A DNA stretch of 64,000 bases from positions 62,001-126,000 of the forward strand of contig NZ_JHEP02000005.1 of assembly GCF_000657795.2 (NCBI RefSeq), read 5' to 3'. This DNA comes from Bordetella pseudohinzii. Its GTDB lineage: Bacteria; Pseudomonadota; Gammaproteobacteria; Burkholderiales; Burkholderiaceae_B. Position numbers and translations under genes: made by a program. Below the pieces are notes generated by a model that was given only the letters and a program-made list of their open reading frames with translations, did not search any database and had not been told where the DNA came from. Positions 19,706 to 30,109 of this stretch are shown here, one piece after another (the first letter of the stretch is position 1; each line of letters begins with the position of its first letter).

Positions 19706-22700
19706 TTACGGAATCATACGCTTTGGCGTGGCGGCATCGCCGTTCTTGATCTCGTCAACGAACTCCGTGATCGTGGATTCCGACAGTTCGGCCGCATGAT
19801 CCGACACCAATTTTCCTATGGTGGAGGACAAGGCATCCTGCGGATTCGATTGCTGGTCGCCGCGCAGCAGCTCGATCAGGCGAGCCGCCAGCTTGTTGAC
19901 CGTCGGGCTTTCCGACAGCGCCATGACGGGCAGGCGGATGCCAAAACGGTTTTCCAGCGCCACGATCAGTTCGACGCCCATCAGCGAATCCAGGCCCATG
20001 TCATAGATGGAGCGCTCTGGATCGATCTTGTCGGCAGATACGCGCAGGATCTCGCCGATCTCGGTCTTGAGCATGTCGCCGAAGATGTGCTGCAGGGCGG
20101 TGTCGTCCTGCGTGGCCAGCAGATAGGCGATGTCCAGGCCTTGGTCGTCGTCGCTGGCGCCGTCGGCGCCTTGCCGGGCCAGGGCGCTGAACTTGGGCGC
20201 GTCCGAGCTGGGCAGGAAGCGGGCCAGGGATTTCCAGTCCAGTTCGAGCACGCCCAGGCCACTGCTCTGGGTCAGCAGCAGGCTTTCCAGGGCGTCGAGC
20301 GCGACCGCCGAGGGGGTCGCGCTGCCGCCCATGCGGCTTTGCAGGGCATCCTTGACCTTCTCGTTGCGGGCAAGAAAGCCCACATCATCGATGGCGCCCC
20401 AGCGCACGCAGGTGGCGGGCAGGCCCTGGGCCCGGCGGTGGGCGGCCAGCGCCTCCAGCCACATATTGGCCGCGACGTAGTTGCTCTGGCCCGGGTTGCC
20501 GAACAGCGTGGTCGCCGAGGAGTAATACACGCAGAAATCCAGCGGCAGCCCGCGGGTCAGCGCGTGCAGATGGTAGGCGCCCTTGACCTTGGCGGCCATG
20601 GTCGAGGCAATCTGCTGCGCCGAGGCGTTGCGGGCCAGACCGTCTTCGATGACGACCGCGGCATGCACGATGCCACGCAAAGGCGGCATGTCGCGGGCCA
20701 CGTCGGCCAGCAATTGCTCCATGGCCTGGGCGTCCGTGACGTCGCAGGCCGCGGCATGGACGCGCACGCCGCTTGCGGTCAGCGCGGCGATGCCGGCGCG
20801 AGCTTCCTCGCTGGCCGGGCCGCCGCGGCTGATCAGCACCAGGTTGCGCGCGCCCTTTTCCGCCAGCCATTGCGCGGTGCGCAGGCCGAATCCGCCCAGG
20901 CCGCCGGTCACCAGATAGCTGGCATCGCCGGGCAGGGCCAGGTGGCGGGCCTCGGCCGTTCGGGCCTGGTGCGGATGGCGCAGGCCGTTGCGATAGGTGA
21001 CGACGATCTTGCCGATCTGGCGCGCCTGCTGCATATAACGGAAAGCATCGACGACTTCGTTGGCGTCGAATACGGTGTAGGGCAGGGGGTGCAGGGCGCC
21101 CTCGGCAAACAGCTGCATCATTTCGCCGAACAGGCGCCGCGTCAGATCCGGGCGTTCGCTCATCAACTGGTCGGCGTCGATGCCGAAATAGCTGATGTTG
21201 TTGCGGAAGGGGCGCAGCCCGATGCGCGTGTTTTCGTAGAAATCCCGCTTGCCCAGCTCCAGGAAGCGGCCGAAAGGCCGCAGGACCTGCAGGTTGCGGT
21301 TGATGGCTTCGCCCGCCAGGGAGTTCAGCACCACGTCCATGCCGATGCCGCCCGTGTCGGCGAGGATTTCATCGGCATAGGACAGCGAGCGGGAGTCGTA
21401 GACCTTGGTCACGCCCATCATGCGCAGGAAGTCCCGCTTTTCTTCCGAGCCCGCGGTGGCGTAGATGTCGGCGCCGACCCACTGCGCATACTGGATGGCG
21501 GCGATTCCGACGCCGCCGGCCGCGCCATGGATAAGGATTTTCTCGCCTTCCTCGAGGCGCGCGAGATGATGCAGCGCGTAATAGACCGTGAAGAAGGTGC
21601 TCGGGATGGTGGAGGCCGCCTCGAACGAAATGCCGTTCGGAATCGGCGCGATGGCGCTGGCGCGCGTCAAGACGCGATCGCCAAAGCTGGCGGGGCCGAA
21701 GCCCACCACTTGATCGCCGCGGCGGTATTCGGTGACGGACGAACCGACCCGGGTGACCTCGCCGGCGAATTCCAGGCCCAGCGTCGGGCCGGCGAAGCCT
21801 TGTTCGATGGCCTCATCCGACAGCAGGCCCAAGGCATACATGACGTCGCGGAAATTCAGGCCCGTGGCATGGATGCGCACTTCGATCTGGTCGTCCGCCG
21901 GCTCGGGCGCGTCGTAGCTTTCCCAACGCAGATTGCGCAGCTGGCCCGGGAAATCGAAACCCAGCCGGCAGGCCTGCGTGGCCTCGCGGACTTCCGCCGT
22001 CGGCGCCGGCCGGTCGACCTGGCGCAGGCGCGGCGCATAGCGTTCGCCGTCCGCGCCGATCAGGACTTCGTCTTCGGCATCGGGGTGGAGGATTTCGCGC
22101 AGCAGGGCCGGCACCGTCTTGGGGCCGCCCGGCAGGTCGACCAGCCGGACCCGGTAGTTGGAGGCTTCGTTGGCCAGCGTCCGGCCATAGCCCCAGAGGG
22201 CAGCGTCGGCGATGGCGGCGCTTTGCGCATCGCCGCCGCCCATGGAGACGCCGGCATTGCGGGTGACGATCCATACGGTGGCCGAAGTGTCCGTGTGTTC
22301 GCAGGCCTGGATCACCGCCGCGGCCAGCGCGCAGCGGCGCACTTGCCTGTCGAAGGCGCCGTCCTTGGCCGGCTCGTCCTCACTCCAGCCGTCGAGCAGC
22401 ACGATGTCGTGCAGCTGTCCATGTTGGAGGCGGGCTTCCTTGATGAGGGCTTCCACGCGGGCGGGGTCGACGCCCTTGACCAGCGTGCTTTGCTGCCCCG
22501 CCGCCCGCAATTGCTCGTCCAGGGTCTGCGCCAGGGCCGCGCCCGCGCCGGTCGAGCCGGCCAGCAGCAACTGCTTGCGGATTTCCCCGGCCGGCGCCTG
22601 CGGCTGGGCCTGGGCGGCGCTGGCCACGATCAGATAGGGGCCCGACTGGCTGCCCGGCGAAAATTCGATAAGCGGCTCGCAGGCCAGGCCGAGCTCCTGC

Positions 22701-25700
22701 AGGCATTGCATCCAATACCCGGCCTGGGGCAGGGGGGTGCCGTCGGCATGCCACCAGGAGGCGCGTCCGCCGAACACGAAATCCATCCATTGCGCAGGGT
22801 GCATGCCGCGCAGCAGCAGCTTGCCATCGGGTTTGAGGCAGGCTCGCGCATAGCCCAGCGCCTGCCGGGCGGCCTCCAGCGTGTCGAATTCGCAGTGCAG
22901 CACGACCAGGTCGTAGCGTTGCTCGTCGCCGGGCAGGCCGTCTTCACCGATCAGTTCGGCGCTGGCATCGGGGTAGCTGTCCAGGTGCGTGTGGCGCACG
23001 TCCTCGACAGTCTGGCTGTCGGGCGAAGCGAAGCGGTAGTCGGCGATATTGAAATCCAGCACGGCGCAGCAGGCCGGCCCGAAGATGGGCGCATCCTGGG
23101 CGATTTCCAGCATGGACAGGCGTTGTCCGGGTTCGCAGCGCGCGCGGCGCAGGGCCTGCGCCACGACGCCGGCCAGCCTTTGGCCGCGTTCGGCGCCCAG
23201 CACGAGGCGGCTGATGGCCGTCGGCGAGGCGATTTGGGGCAAGACTTGTTCGATATCGATGGCGCCCCGCAGCAATTGCGGCAGATGCAGGCCGACACGG
23301 CCCGCGGCATAGATCGCGGGGAAATAATCCGGATACTCGCGCAGCAGGCTGTTCCAGATGTCGGCGGCGTCGGGCTGCCCTTCTTCGTCGGGAGCGAGCG
23401 TCCAGCCGGTCGGCGAGGGTTGCGCGGCGCCCGCGGCGATGGCGCGGTTGAGCATGTGCTCGAACAGCGCGGCGGCGGCGGGATGCCGGCGCTGCCTGCG
23501 CTCGACCATGGCGGCGGACAAGGTATGGCCGCCGGAGGCCTGGTTGCGCAGGGCCTCGACCGCCTGGCGGTCGCAGAGGCTTTCCAGCAGAGGATCGACT
23601 TCCTGGGTGTAGCGGTCGTTGTTGGCTTCCTGGGGGGGCTGGGCCAGCCGGCGCAGCTCCCGAGCCAAGGTATCGGCAGGGATGGGGCTGGCCGGCAGCG
23701 GCGCAAGCGGATGCGGGCGCGGCGTGAGCACGCAATCCACGAAGTCCAGGTGCTCGCCCGCCGCCTTGCGCAGGCGGATGCTGCGGAAACGCGCTTCTTG
23801 CACGCTGGCGATCCGCTTGCCTTCGGCGTTGAAAAGATCGAAATCCGCCGTCAGCGAGTGCGGCGAGCGGCGACGCAGGCGGGCGCGGACAAACTTTGCC
23901 TGGCCTTGGGCGGCCTGCAGCGTGAGCCGGCCGATCTTGGCCGGCACGAAGGCCATGCCTTGTCCTATGGCGCCGTCATCCTTTAGCAGCTGGATGATGA
24001 GCTGGAATCCGCAGTCCAGCAGGGCCGGGTGCAGCAGCGTATCGTCCAGCGAGCCGTCCTGGGTCTGCTCAGGCTGAAAAACCGCAAGCACGCTTCCGGC
24101 GCTTTCGAGCCAGCCGTGGGAGATGGCCCGGAAAGCCGGCCCGTATTGCAGGCCCACCAGCCGTGTCAGCTGATGGTGGTCGGCTTCGACGAAATCCGGA
24201 TCGCGGGCGGGCAGGCTCAAGACCGCGTCGCCGCGCAGCGGCACGCTGCCGGTTTCCTGCAGGATGCGGGCCGTGGCGTGCAAGGTCCAGGGATCCGGGC
24301 TATTCTGGTCGCGGCCTTCGATACGCAGCCGGCCGTCGTGCTTGTCCAGGATGACGCGCACCCGTTTGGTGCCCGACAGAATCAGCGGTGCGCGGATTTC
24401 CAGTTCTTCGATATCGGCGAACTCGCCGGGCAGCCATTGCCGCGCGGCGGCCAGCGCCAGCTCCGCAAAGCCGGTGCCGGGGAAGACCGTGGCGTCTCCC
24501 ACCACATGGTCGGCCAGCGCCGGGAACTGTTGCGCGTCGATGCGGTTTTCCCACACACCGTCGTGCTGGGCCAAGGCATAGCCCAGCAAGGGATGCACCC
24601 GCTGGCGCATCAGCAGGCCGGGCGATTCCGAAGACGTGTCATGCCAGTATTTTTCGCGCTGCCAAGGGTAGGCGGGCAGCGTGATGTGCTCGCCCTTCCA
24701 GGGAAAGAGCGCCTGCCAGTCGACCGATGCGCCGCTGAGAATGACCTGGCCGGCAACGTCATGGATTTTCTCGGGATCATCGCCGCCGCGCGAGGCCGTG
24801 ATGAAAATGCTGCCCGCCATATCCGCGGTGCCGAGCGCATCCTTGAGATAGCCGCGCAGCACGGGGTGGGGGCCGATTTCCACGAAGACATTGAAGCCGT
24901 CGGCGATGGCCTGGGCGCTGGCGGTCTCAAAGCGCACCGGCAGGCGCACGTTGCGCCACCAATAGCCCGCATCCAGTTTGCGGCCGGACTCGCGCTGGCC
25001 GCTGACCGTGGAATAGAAGGGGAGGTTGGCATCGCGCGGGCTGATGTCGCCCAACGATTGGCGTATGCCGTGCTCGATGCCGTCCATGGCCTGGCTGTGG
25101 AAGGCGTAATCCAGATTCAGGCGGCGATGAAAAATGCTGCGTTCGGCCAGTACGGCTTCGAGCGTATCGAGCATGGCCGGATCGCCGGCGACGGTGGCGC
25201 CGCGATGGCTGTTGGCGCCGGCCAGCGCCAGGCCCTGATCCAGTTTCAGTTCGGCGATCAGGGCTTCGGTCTCGTCGGCGTTGATGCCGACCGCCGTCAT
25301 CTTTCCCTTGCCCTTGGTCAGGCCCTGCAGGCGGCTGCGATGGTAGATGACTTTGACGGCTTCGGGCAGCGATAGCGCGCCGCAAGCCCACACGGCCGCG
25401 ACTTCGCCCACGCTGTGGCCCATGGTCGCCACGGGTACGACGCCGCGTTGCGCCAGCATGCGGGTGATGCCGACCTGCAGCGCGAAGAGCGTGGGTTGCG
25501 CGATTTCCGTGCGGTCATAGCGGTCATTGCCGTCGCTATTACTGAGTTCGGCCGCCGGGGAAAAGTCGGAGTACTCCGAGAAGAGGGCGTCAACTTCATG
25601 CACGGCGGCGGCGAATACCGGGTCGGTCATCAGGCGCTGACCCATACCCGCCCATTGCGAGCCATTGCCGGAGTAGACAAAGACCGGTCCCTTGGCGTCC

Positions 25701-27274
25701 TTGACCGCGCTGCCCGTCGATACGCGGTACTTGGACGCGCCGCCGTCGGCCAGCGATTGCAGGTCCGCCGCGGCGCGTTGCTTGTCGCTGGCGAAGACCA
25801 GCGCGCGCTCTTCGTGCCAGTCGCGGCGCTGGGCCGCATGATAGGCAATATCGTAGAGGGGGCGGCCGGCGTCGGCGCGCAGGCGCTGCGCCATGGCGGC
25901 CGCGGCCGCGCGCAGCGCATCCTGGGTCTTGCCGCTGACAACCAGCGGGACGGGCGCATTCTTGACAAGCTTGGTCGCCGCCGTCTCGGCGACGGCGGGG
26001 GGGCTTTCCAGGATGACGTGCGCATTGGACCCGCCAAAGCCGAAGGAGTTGACGCCTATGGTCAGCTTGCCCTTGGGCTTGAGAGGCCGGTTCTGCGTGA
26101 CGACCTCGATGTTCCAGTCTTTGAAGTCGATGTTCGGATTGAGCTGGCGCACGCCTATCGTGGCCGGCACCGTGCGATGCGTGAGCGAGTAGATGGCCTT
26201 GACCAGGCCCGCCACGCCGGAGGCCGGCTCCAGGTGGCCCAGGTTGCTCTTGACCGAACCGATGGGCAGGGGCTGCGTGGCCGGTCTGCGCTTGCCCAGG
26301 GCCGCGCCGATGGCCCGGGTCTCGATCGGGTCTCCGACCGCCGTGCCGGTGCCGTGGGCCTCGAGATAGTCGAGGTCGGCGGGTGCGATGCCGGCTTGTT
26401 GATAGGCGCCGCGCATCAGCTCGATCTGCGCGTCGGCGTTGGGCACCGTCAGCCCCGATTTCCGGCCGTCGGTGTTGACGGCGCTGCCCGCGACCACGGC
26501 CAGGATACGGTCGCCGTCGGCGACCGCCCGCTCATAGTCCTTCAGGACAAAGACGCCGCCGCCTTCGGAGCGGACATAGCCATCGCCCGAGGCGTCAAAG
26601 ACATTGCAGCGGCCCTCGCGCGACAGCATCGAGGCCTTGGAGAAGGTAATGAAGCCGTAGGGGTGCAGGTGCAGGCTGATGCCGCCGGCCAGCGCGTGGC
26701 TGCATTCGCCGCTTTGGATCGCGCGGCAAGCCTGGTGGAAAGCCACCAGCGAGGAGGAGCATGCCGTGTCCAGGGCAATGCTGGGGCCGCGCAAGTCGAA
26801 AAAGTAGGACAGGCGATTGGCGGCGATGCTGGAGGTATTTCCGGTGGCGGTCGAGGCGTCGACCACATTGAGGTCTTCCGACATGCGATAGGCATAGTCG
26901 GCGCTGGAAATCCCGATGTATACGCCGCAATCGCTGCCGCGCAGCTGGGACGGCCTGATACCAGCGTCTTCCATGGCCTCCCAGCTCATTTCCAGCAGCA
27001 AGCGCTGCTGCGGGTCCATGAGCGTGGCCTCGCGCGGCGAAATCCCGAAAAAGTCGGCGTCAAACCCGGAGATGTCGCCCAGGGAGCCGGCGGCATGGGT
27101 ATAAGCGGTGCCTGGCTGTTCCTTGTCTGGGTGCAGATAGGCGTCCGTCGACCAGCGGCCAGGGTCGACCTGGGTGATCAAATCTTTGCCATCGAGCAGG
27201 TCGGACCAATATTGTTCCGTGCTGGTTCCCGGGAAGCGGAATGCCAGACCGATGATCGCTACGCGCTTTGCCAT
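19706..27274 (-). CDS. rkpA: Fully reducing type I polyketide/fatty acid synthase (RkpA/WcbR-like)
   Basis: 2522 residues; AGGA precedes the ATG at 27274. Domain order is KS (~1-430, catalytic C172 in DTACSSS, His in EAHGTGT and SNLGH), AT (~530-830, S621 in GHSVGEV) and DH (~895-1180, H923 in HVVGDATVFPGTGF and D1087 in HPALLDCGF). A methyltransferase-like middle (~1290-1580) is followed by ER (~1775-2090, GLNFRDVM, HGAAGGVGIAA), KR (~2115-2300, TGGLGGFG, Y2266 in QSNYVAAN) and one ACP (~2400-2480, phosphopantetheine S2430 in GLDSLMG). No thioesterase is present, so the product must be handed off, presumably to the AONS-like partner. One module with all reductive domains fits iterative synthesis of a saturated, possibly methyl-branched acyl chain. 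The capsule-locus position matches RkpA and WcbR, thought to make a special lipid for capsule assembly. Confidence 0.93.
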   Translation of the reverse strand: MAKRVAIIGLAFRFPGTSTEQYWSDLLDGKDLITQVDPGRWSTDAYLHPDKEQPGTAYTHAAGSLGDISGFDADFFGISPREATLMDPQQRLLLEMSWEAMEDAGIRPSQLRGSDCGVYIGISSADYAYRMSEDLNVVDASTATGNTSSIAANRLSYFFDLRGPSIALDTACSSSLVAFHQACRAIQSGECSHALAGGISLHLHPYGFITFSKASMLSREGRCNVFDASGDGYVRSEGGGVFVLKDYERAVADGDRILAVVAGSAVNTDGRKSGLTVPNADAQIELMRGAYQQAGIAPADLDYLEAHGTGTAVGDPIETRAIGAALGKRRPATQPLPIGSVKSNLGHLEPASGVAGLVKAIYSLTHRTVPATIGVRQLNPNIDFKDWNIEVVTQNRPLKPKGKLTIGVNSFGFGGSNAHVILESPPAVAETAATKLVKNAPVPLVVSGKTQDALRAAAAAMAQRLRADAGRPLYDIAYHAAQRRDWHEERALVFASDKQRAAADLQSLADGGASKYRVSTGSAVKDAKGPVFVYSGNGSQWAGMGQRLMTDPVFAAAVHEVDALFSEYSDFSPAAELSNSDGNDRYDRTEIAQPTLFALQVGITRMLAQRGVVPVATMGHSVGEVAAVWACGALSLPEAVKVIYHRSRLQGLTKGKGKMTAVGINADETEALIAELKLDQGLALAGANSHRGATVAGDPAMLDTLEAVLAERSIFHRRLNLDYAFHSQAMDGIEHGIRQSLGDISPRDANLPFYSTVSGQRESGRKLDAGYWWRNVRLPVRFETASAQAIADGFNVFVEIGPHPVLRGYLKDALGTADMAGSIFITASRGGDDPEKIHDVAGQVILSGASVDWQALFPWKGEHITLPAYPWQREKYWHDTSSESPGLLMRQRVHPLLGYALAQHDGVWENRIDAQQFPALADHVVGDATVFPGTGFAELALAAARQWLPGEFADIEELEIRAPLILSGTKRVRVILDKHDGRLRIEGRDQNSPDPWTLHATARILQETGSVPLRGDAVLSLPARDPDFVEADHHQLTRLVGLQYGPAFRAISHGWLESAGSVLAVFQPEQTQDGSLDDTLLHPALLDCGFQLIIQLLKDDGAIGQGMAFVPAKIGRLTLQAAQGQAKFVRARLRRRSPHSLTADFDLFNAEGKRIASVQEARFRSIRLRKAAGEHLDFVDCVLTPRPHPLAPLPASPIPADTLARELRRLAQPPQEANNDRYTQEVDPLLESLCDRQAVEALRNQASGGHTLSAAMVERRQRRHPAAAALFEHMLNRAIAAGAAQPSPTGWTLAPDEEGQPDAADIWNSLLREYPDYFPAIYAAGRVGLHLPQLLRGAIDIEQVLPQIASPTAISRLVLGAERGQRLAGVVAQALRRARCEPGQRLSMLEIAQDAPIFGPACCAVLDFNIADYRFASPDSQTVEDVRHTHLDSYPDASAELIGEDGLPGDEQRYDLVVLHCEFDTLEAARQALGYARACLKPDGKLLLRGMHPAQWMDFVFGGRASWWHADGTPLPQAGYWMQCLQELGLACEPLIEFSPGSQSGPYLIVASAAQAQPQAPAGEIRKQLLLAGSTGAGAALAQTLDEQLRAAGQQSTLVKGVDPARVEALIKEARLQHGQLHDIVLLDGWSEDEPAKDGAFDRQVRRCALAAAVIQACEHTDTSATVWIVTRNAGVSMGGGDAQSAAIADAALWGYGRTLANEASNYRVRLVDLPGGPKTVPALLREILHPDAEDEVLIGADGERYAPRLRQVDRPAPTAEVREATQACRLGFDFPGQLRNLRWESYDAPEPADDQIEVRIHATGLNFRDVMYALGLLSDEAIEQGFAGPTLGLEFAGEVTRVGSSVTEYRRGDQVVGFGPASFGDRVLTRASAIAPIPNGISFEAASTIPSTFFTVYYALHHLARLEEGEKILIHGAAGGVGIAAIQYAQWVGADIYATAGSEEKRDFLRMMGVTKVYDSRSLSYADEILADTGGIGMDVVLNSLAGEAINRNLQVLRPFGRFLELGKRDFYENTRIGLRPFRNNISYFGIDADQLMSERPDLTRRLFGEMMQLFAEGALHPLPYTVFDANEVVDAFRYMQQARQIGKIVVTYRNGLRHPHQARTAEARHLALPGDASYLVTGGLGGFGLRTAQWLAEKGARNLVLISRGGPASEEARAGIAALTASGVRVHAAACDVTDAQAMEQLLADVARDMPPLRGIVHAAVVIEDGLARNASAQQIASTMAAKVKGAYHLHALTRGLPLDFCVYYSSATTLFGNPGQSNYVAANMWLEALAAHRRAQGLPATCVRWGAIDDVGFLARNEKVKDALQSRMGGSATPSAVALDALESLLLTQSSGLGVLELDWKSLARFLPSSDAPKFSALARQGADGASDDDQGLDIAYLLATQDDTALQHIFGDMLKTEIGEILRVSADKIDPERSIYDMGLDSLMGVELIVALENRFGIRLPVMALSESPTVNKLAARLIELLRGDQQSNPQDALSSTIGKLVSDHAAELSESTITEFVDEIKNGDAATPKRMIP

Positions 27275-28025
27275 TTACTGTCCTTCCTGCCCCAGAATGC
27301 TGGACCGATCGCGCGGATGTCCCGCCAGACGGTTCCTGGAGCAACTACGAATTGGGAGAATACGCACGCGCGATGGCCCGCCGCGGGGGCATCGGCGTTG
27401 AGTCTGCGCGGGCAGCGTCGAGGCGATGGACTCTGCCTCAAAACGCTGGCCTGGGAGCTCGATGAGCGGGCCGGCCTGGGCAATAAGCCCGGCGTGAAGA
27501 CCAAGGGGCCCGCTGCCGGCGCGAGGCGAGAACGGCCGCCGCGCCAGACGCAGTTTGTTGGTTCATATTGTGTTGGCTGAAGCCCTACCGATCCGGTTTG
27601 CGGCCGGAACATCACTGGTATTGCGCCAAGACGAAGGTTCAGCATGACTCGTCACATCCGCAGGAGTTTACTGCATTATGCGTAGGGAGCCCGGCCAGGG
27701 TGCTTCAAACGTTGCCAGGGTTTATTCCGTTTGGATTCGGATTACGCAAGATGTTGCTTGGAGAGAGTGTCCTGGATCGCGGTTTGTCTCGTCATGTCTA
27801 AATTCGGATAGGCCGATGTGGATAAGTATCGGCACCAATTGGAGGTTTACCTTTCACTTACCCTACAGCGAAGCCAGCGTATCCGGGGCGGCCCGGTTTC
27901 AGGGGCTACGGCCAGTGAAAAAGAGGCACCAATTGTTTCCAAACGCACTCAAATTTCACAATTTTTATTTTCTTTGAATGCTTGGAGGGCGTCTGACCAC
28001 AAGAAATGGCCAGACGCCGTGGGGC
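27275..28025. other. 750-base intergenic region between the PKS operon and hutF
   Basis: No credible gene in any frame: short frames lack family resemblance and ribosome binding sites. The right half (about 27550-27985) is richer in A/T than either neighbour. It should contain the leftward promoter of the PKS-rkpG-kdsA operon, and it marks the right edge of the capsule locus. A hairpin at 27988-28018 lies next to hutF. GCACCAATT occurs near 27830 and again near 27925. Confidence 0.5.
27988..28018 (-). terminator. Hairpin after hutF, candidate terminator
   Basis: GGCGTCTGACCA (27988-27999) and TGGCCAGACGCC (28007-28018) form a 12-bp stem with one mismatch and a 7-base loop, starting 7 bases after the hutF stop in the direction of transcription. 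The sequence following it on the minus strand is A/T-rich but not a clean T run, so intrinsic termination is plausible but not certain. Confidence 0.5.
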
Positions 28026-29405
28026 TCAGGACGCGAGCAGCGCCCGGCGAGCGGCGATAAAGGCCGGGGCGGCCTCGGCGGCCAGGGGATGGCGGCCATT
28101 TTCGACATATTGCCGTCCGCCTATCCAGGCGGATCGCAGCGTGCCGGCGCGGCTGGCGGCAAAGACGTGCGAGGCCAGCATCTGCTCGGGCGACAGGCCG
28201 GCCAAGGCCGGCAGGTCCGTATTTAGCGTGAAAAAGTCCGCCAGGCCGCCCACGCGCAATTGGGCGCTGCCTGGCCGGCCGCTGGCTTGCGCGCCGCCGT
28301 CCAGGGCCTGTTGCATCAAGGCCTGGGCCACTTGCGGGGAAGCGGGCAGGGCGCCGATATTGCGTTCGCGGCTGGCCAGGCGCTGGCTGTATTCCAGCAT
28401 CAGGATTTCTTCGGCCGCGTCTACGCAGATGTGGCTGTCCGACCCCAGGCCCCAGGCTCCGCCGGCATCGCGCCAGGCGGCAAAGGGGAAGATGCCATCG
28501 CCGAGATTGGCTTCGGTGGTGGGGCACAGGCCGGCCACGGCGCCGCTGGCCGCGCCGCGGCGGATTTCCGCCGCGTCCAGGTGGGTGGCATGCACCAGGC
28601 ACCAACGGGCATCGACGGGCATGTGATCCAGCAGCCACTGGACCGGGCGTTGGCCGCTCCAGGCCAGGCAATCCTCGACTTCCTTGGTCTGTTCGGCGAT
28701 GTGGATATGGACGGGGGCGCCGGGCGCGATAGCGTCCAGCCCGGCCAGGGCTTCGCCCAGGCTGTCCGGCGGCACGGCGCGCAGCGAGTGCGGCGCCAGC
28801 CCGAGCACGGCGCCCTGGGCATCGCAAAGCGGCTTGAGGCGCTCCAGCAGGCGCAGCATATTGTCGGTGCCGCGGATGAAGCGGCGCTGGCCGTCATTGG
28901 GCGGCTGGCCGCCGAAGCCGGCCGTCTGGTAAAGCACGGGCAGCAGCGTCAGCCGCATGCCGGTGCGCCTCGCCGCTTCCAGGAGCGCCAGGCTGAGCGT
29001 GGCGTCGTCGGCATAGGGGCGGCCGTCGGCATCATGATGCACATAGTGGAATTCACAGGTGCTGCCGTAGCCGGCCTGCAGCATCTCGATGTAGAGCCAG
29101 GTCGCGATGTCCTGCAGGGATTGGGGATCCAGCCGGTTGGCGAACTGGTACATCAGGGTGCGCCAGCTCCAGAAGCTGTCGCGAGCCTGGCCGCGATATT
29201 CGGTCAGGCCGGCCAGGGCGCGCTGGAAGGCATGTGAATGCAGATTCGGCATGGCGGGCAGCAGCGGGCCGTCGGCGCGCGGCGTGTCGCCGGCCAGGCT
29301 GTTCGCCTGCACCGAGGTCAGGCGGCCTGCGCCGTCCCACTGCAGGCGCACATCGCGGGCCCAGCCTTCGGGCAGGAGCGCATGTTCGGCAAAAATCGCG
29401 TTCAT
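28026..29405 (-). CDS. hutF: Formimidoylglutamate deiminase HutF
   Basis: 459 residues. It hydrolyses N-formimidoyl-L-glutamate to N-formyl-L-glutamate and ammonia in the five-step histidine degradation pathway. It belongs to the amidohydrolase superfamily: MPNLHSHAFQRAL (H56, H58), PVHIHIAEQTKEVEDCLAW, CLVHATHLDAAE and LGSDSHICVDAAEE supply the metal ligands. Length and order of motifs fit HutF rather than cytosine/guanine deaminases. Its ATG overlaps the hutD stop, so the two are co-transcribed. The rest of the hut pathway (hutU, hutH, hutI, hutG) is not in the window. Confidence 0.94.
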   Translation of the reverse strand: MNAIFAEHALLPEGWARDVRLQWDGAGRLTSVQANSLAGDTPRADGPLLPAMPNLHSHAFQRALAGLTEYRGQARDSFWSWRTLMYQFANRLDPQSLQDIATWLYIEMLQAGYGSTCEFHYVHHDADGRPYADDATLSLALLEAARRTGMRLTLLPVLYQTAGFGGQPPNDGQRRFIRGTDNMLRLLERLKPLCDAQGAVLGLAPHSLRAVPPDSLGEALAGLDAIAPGAPVHIHIAEQTKEVEDCLAWSGQRPVQWLLDHMPVDARWCLVHATHLDAAEIRRGAASGAVAGLCPTTEANLGDGIFPFAAWRDAGGAWGLGSDSHICVDAAEEILMLEYSQRLASRERNIGALPASPQVAQALMQQALDGGAQASGRPGSAQLRVGGLADFFTLNTDLPALAGLSPEQMLASHVFAASRAGTLRSAWIGGRQYVENGRHPLAAEAAPAFIAARRALLAS

Positions 29406-29989
29406 GCCGGCGCTCCCGCGCGGCGCGACAGGCGCACCGCGATCAGCGCGGCTTCGGGGCCGGCCGGGGCAAGCGCCATGGATCCGGCGGCCGTCGTCCA
29501 GTATCCCCCTTGGCCGGCGGCCAGCGCATGGGCGCCGTCGACCGTCCAGCTGCCGCGGCTGACATAGAGCAGGCCGCCGTCGCTGGCCGGCAGGGTCGAG
29601 GCCCCGCGCAGGATGTCCACCTGCGCCTGCCAGTCCTGGCGGCGCGTCATCACATTGAAGTCGCGCGTGTCGCCGCCGATCAGCGCGGCGTGGATGTCCG
29701 CCTCGCCGGGAAAGGCGAAAGGCGCCAGCGGGGTGTCGAGCCTGTGGTCGATGCGACCATCGCCGGTGTGAAGACGCACGCCGTCGCCATCGAGCAGCGT
29801 GATGATGCGGTCGATGCCCGGAAAGGCGGAGAAAGGACCGGCGGCGCGGATATCGGCGATGCTGACGCGCCAGGCGAAGCTGTCCATCGCGGCGCCGGCC
29901 GGAAAGCAGGCGAGTTCGCGCGTGGTGCCGCCGCCGTTGCGCCAGGGCGTGGCCGCCACGGCGGCCGTGTCAAAGAATTGAAGCGTCAT
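29402..29989 (-). CDS. hutD: HutD family protein
   Basis: 195 residues of the HutD/Ves cupin-like family: PWRNGGGTTRELACFP at the start, FAWRVSIADI, GPFSAFPGIDRIITLLDG, and DFNVMTRR. HutD accompanies histidine-utilisation genes and has been proposed to limit hut expression by binding formylglutamate or a related intermediate. It is translationally coupled to hutF (ATGA overlap at 29402-29405) and is the first gene of this pair. No hutC-type repressor gene lies nearby. Confidence 0.9.
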   Translation of the reverse strand: MTLQFFDTAAVAATPWRNGGGTTRELACFPAGAAMDSFAWRVSIADIRAAGPFSAFPGIDRIITLLDGDGVRLHTGDGRIDHRLDTPLAPFAFPGEADIHAALIGGDTRDFNVMTRRQDWQAQVDILRGASTLPASDGGLLYVSRGSWTVDGAHALAAGQGGYWTTAAGSMALAPAGPEAALIAVRLSRRAGAPA

Positions 29990-30109
29990 GCTGGGACTGC
30001 CATGAAAAAAAGAGGGGGACGGCCCAATGATAGGCAGACCCGGGCCCGCCCAGGGGAAGGCATGGCCGGCTGGACGGGCTGTTCCCAGTTTCCGGGAACG
30101 GCCAGGCCC

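Noticed and set aside
25415-27580. 721-residue plus-strand frame opposite the KS-AT part of the PKS
   Set aside because: Same reason: antisense shadow of conserved catalytic motifs.
27568-27977. Short plus-strand frames in the gap between the PKS and hutF genes
   Set aside because: No ribosome binding site, no family resemblance, and they overlap one another in different frames.
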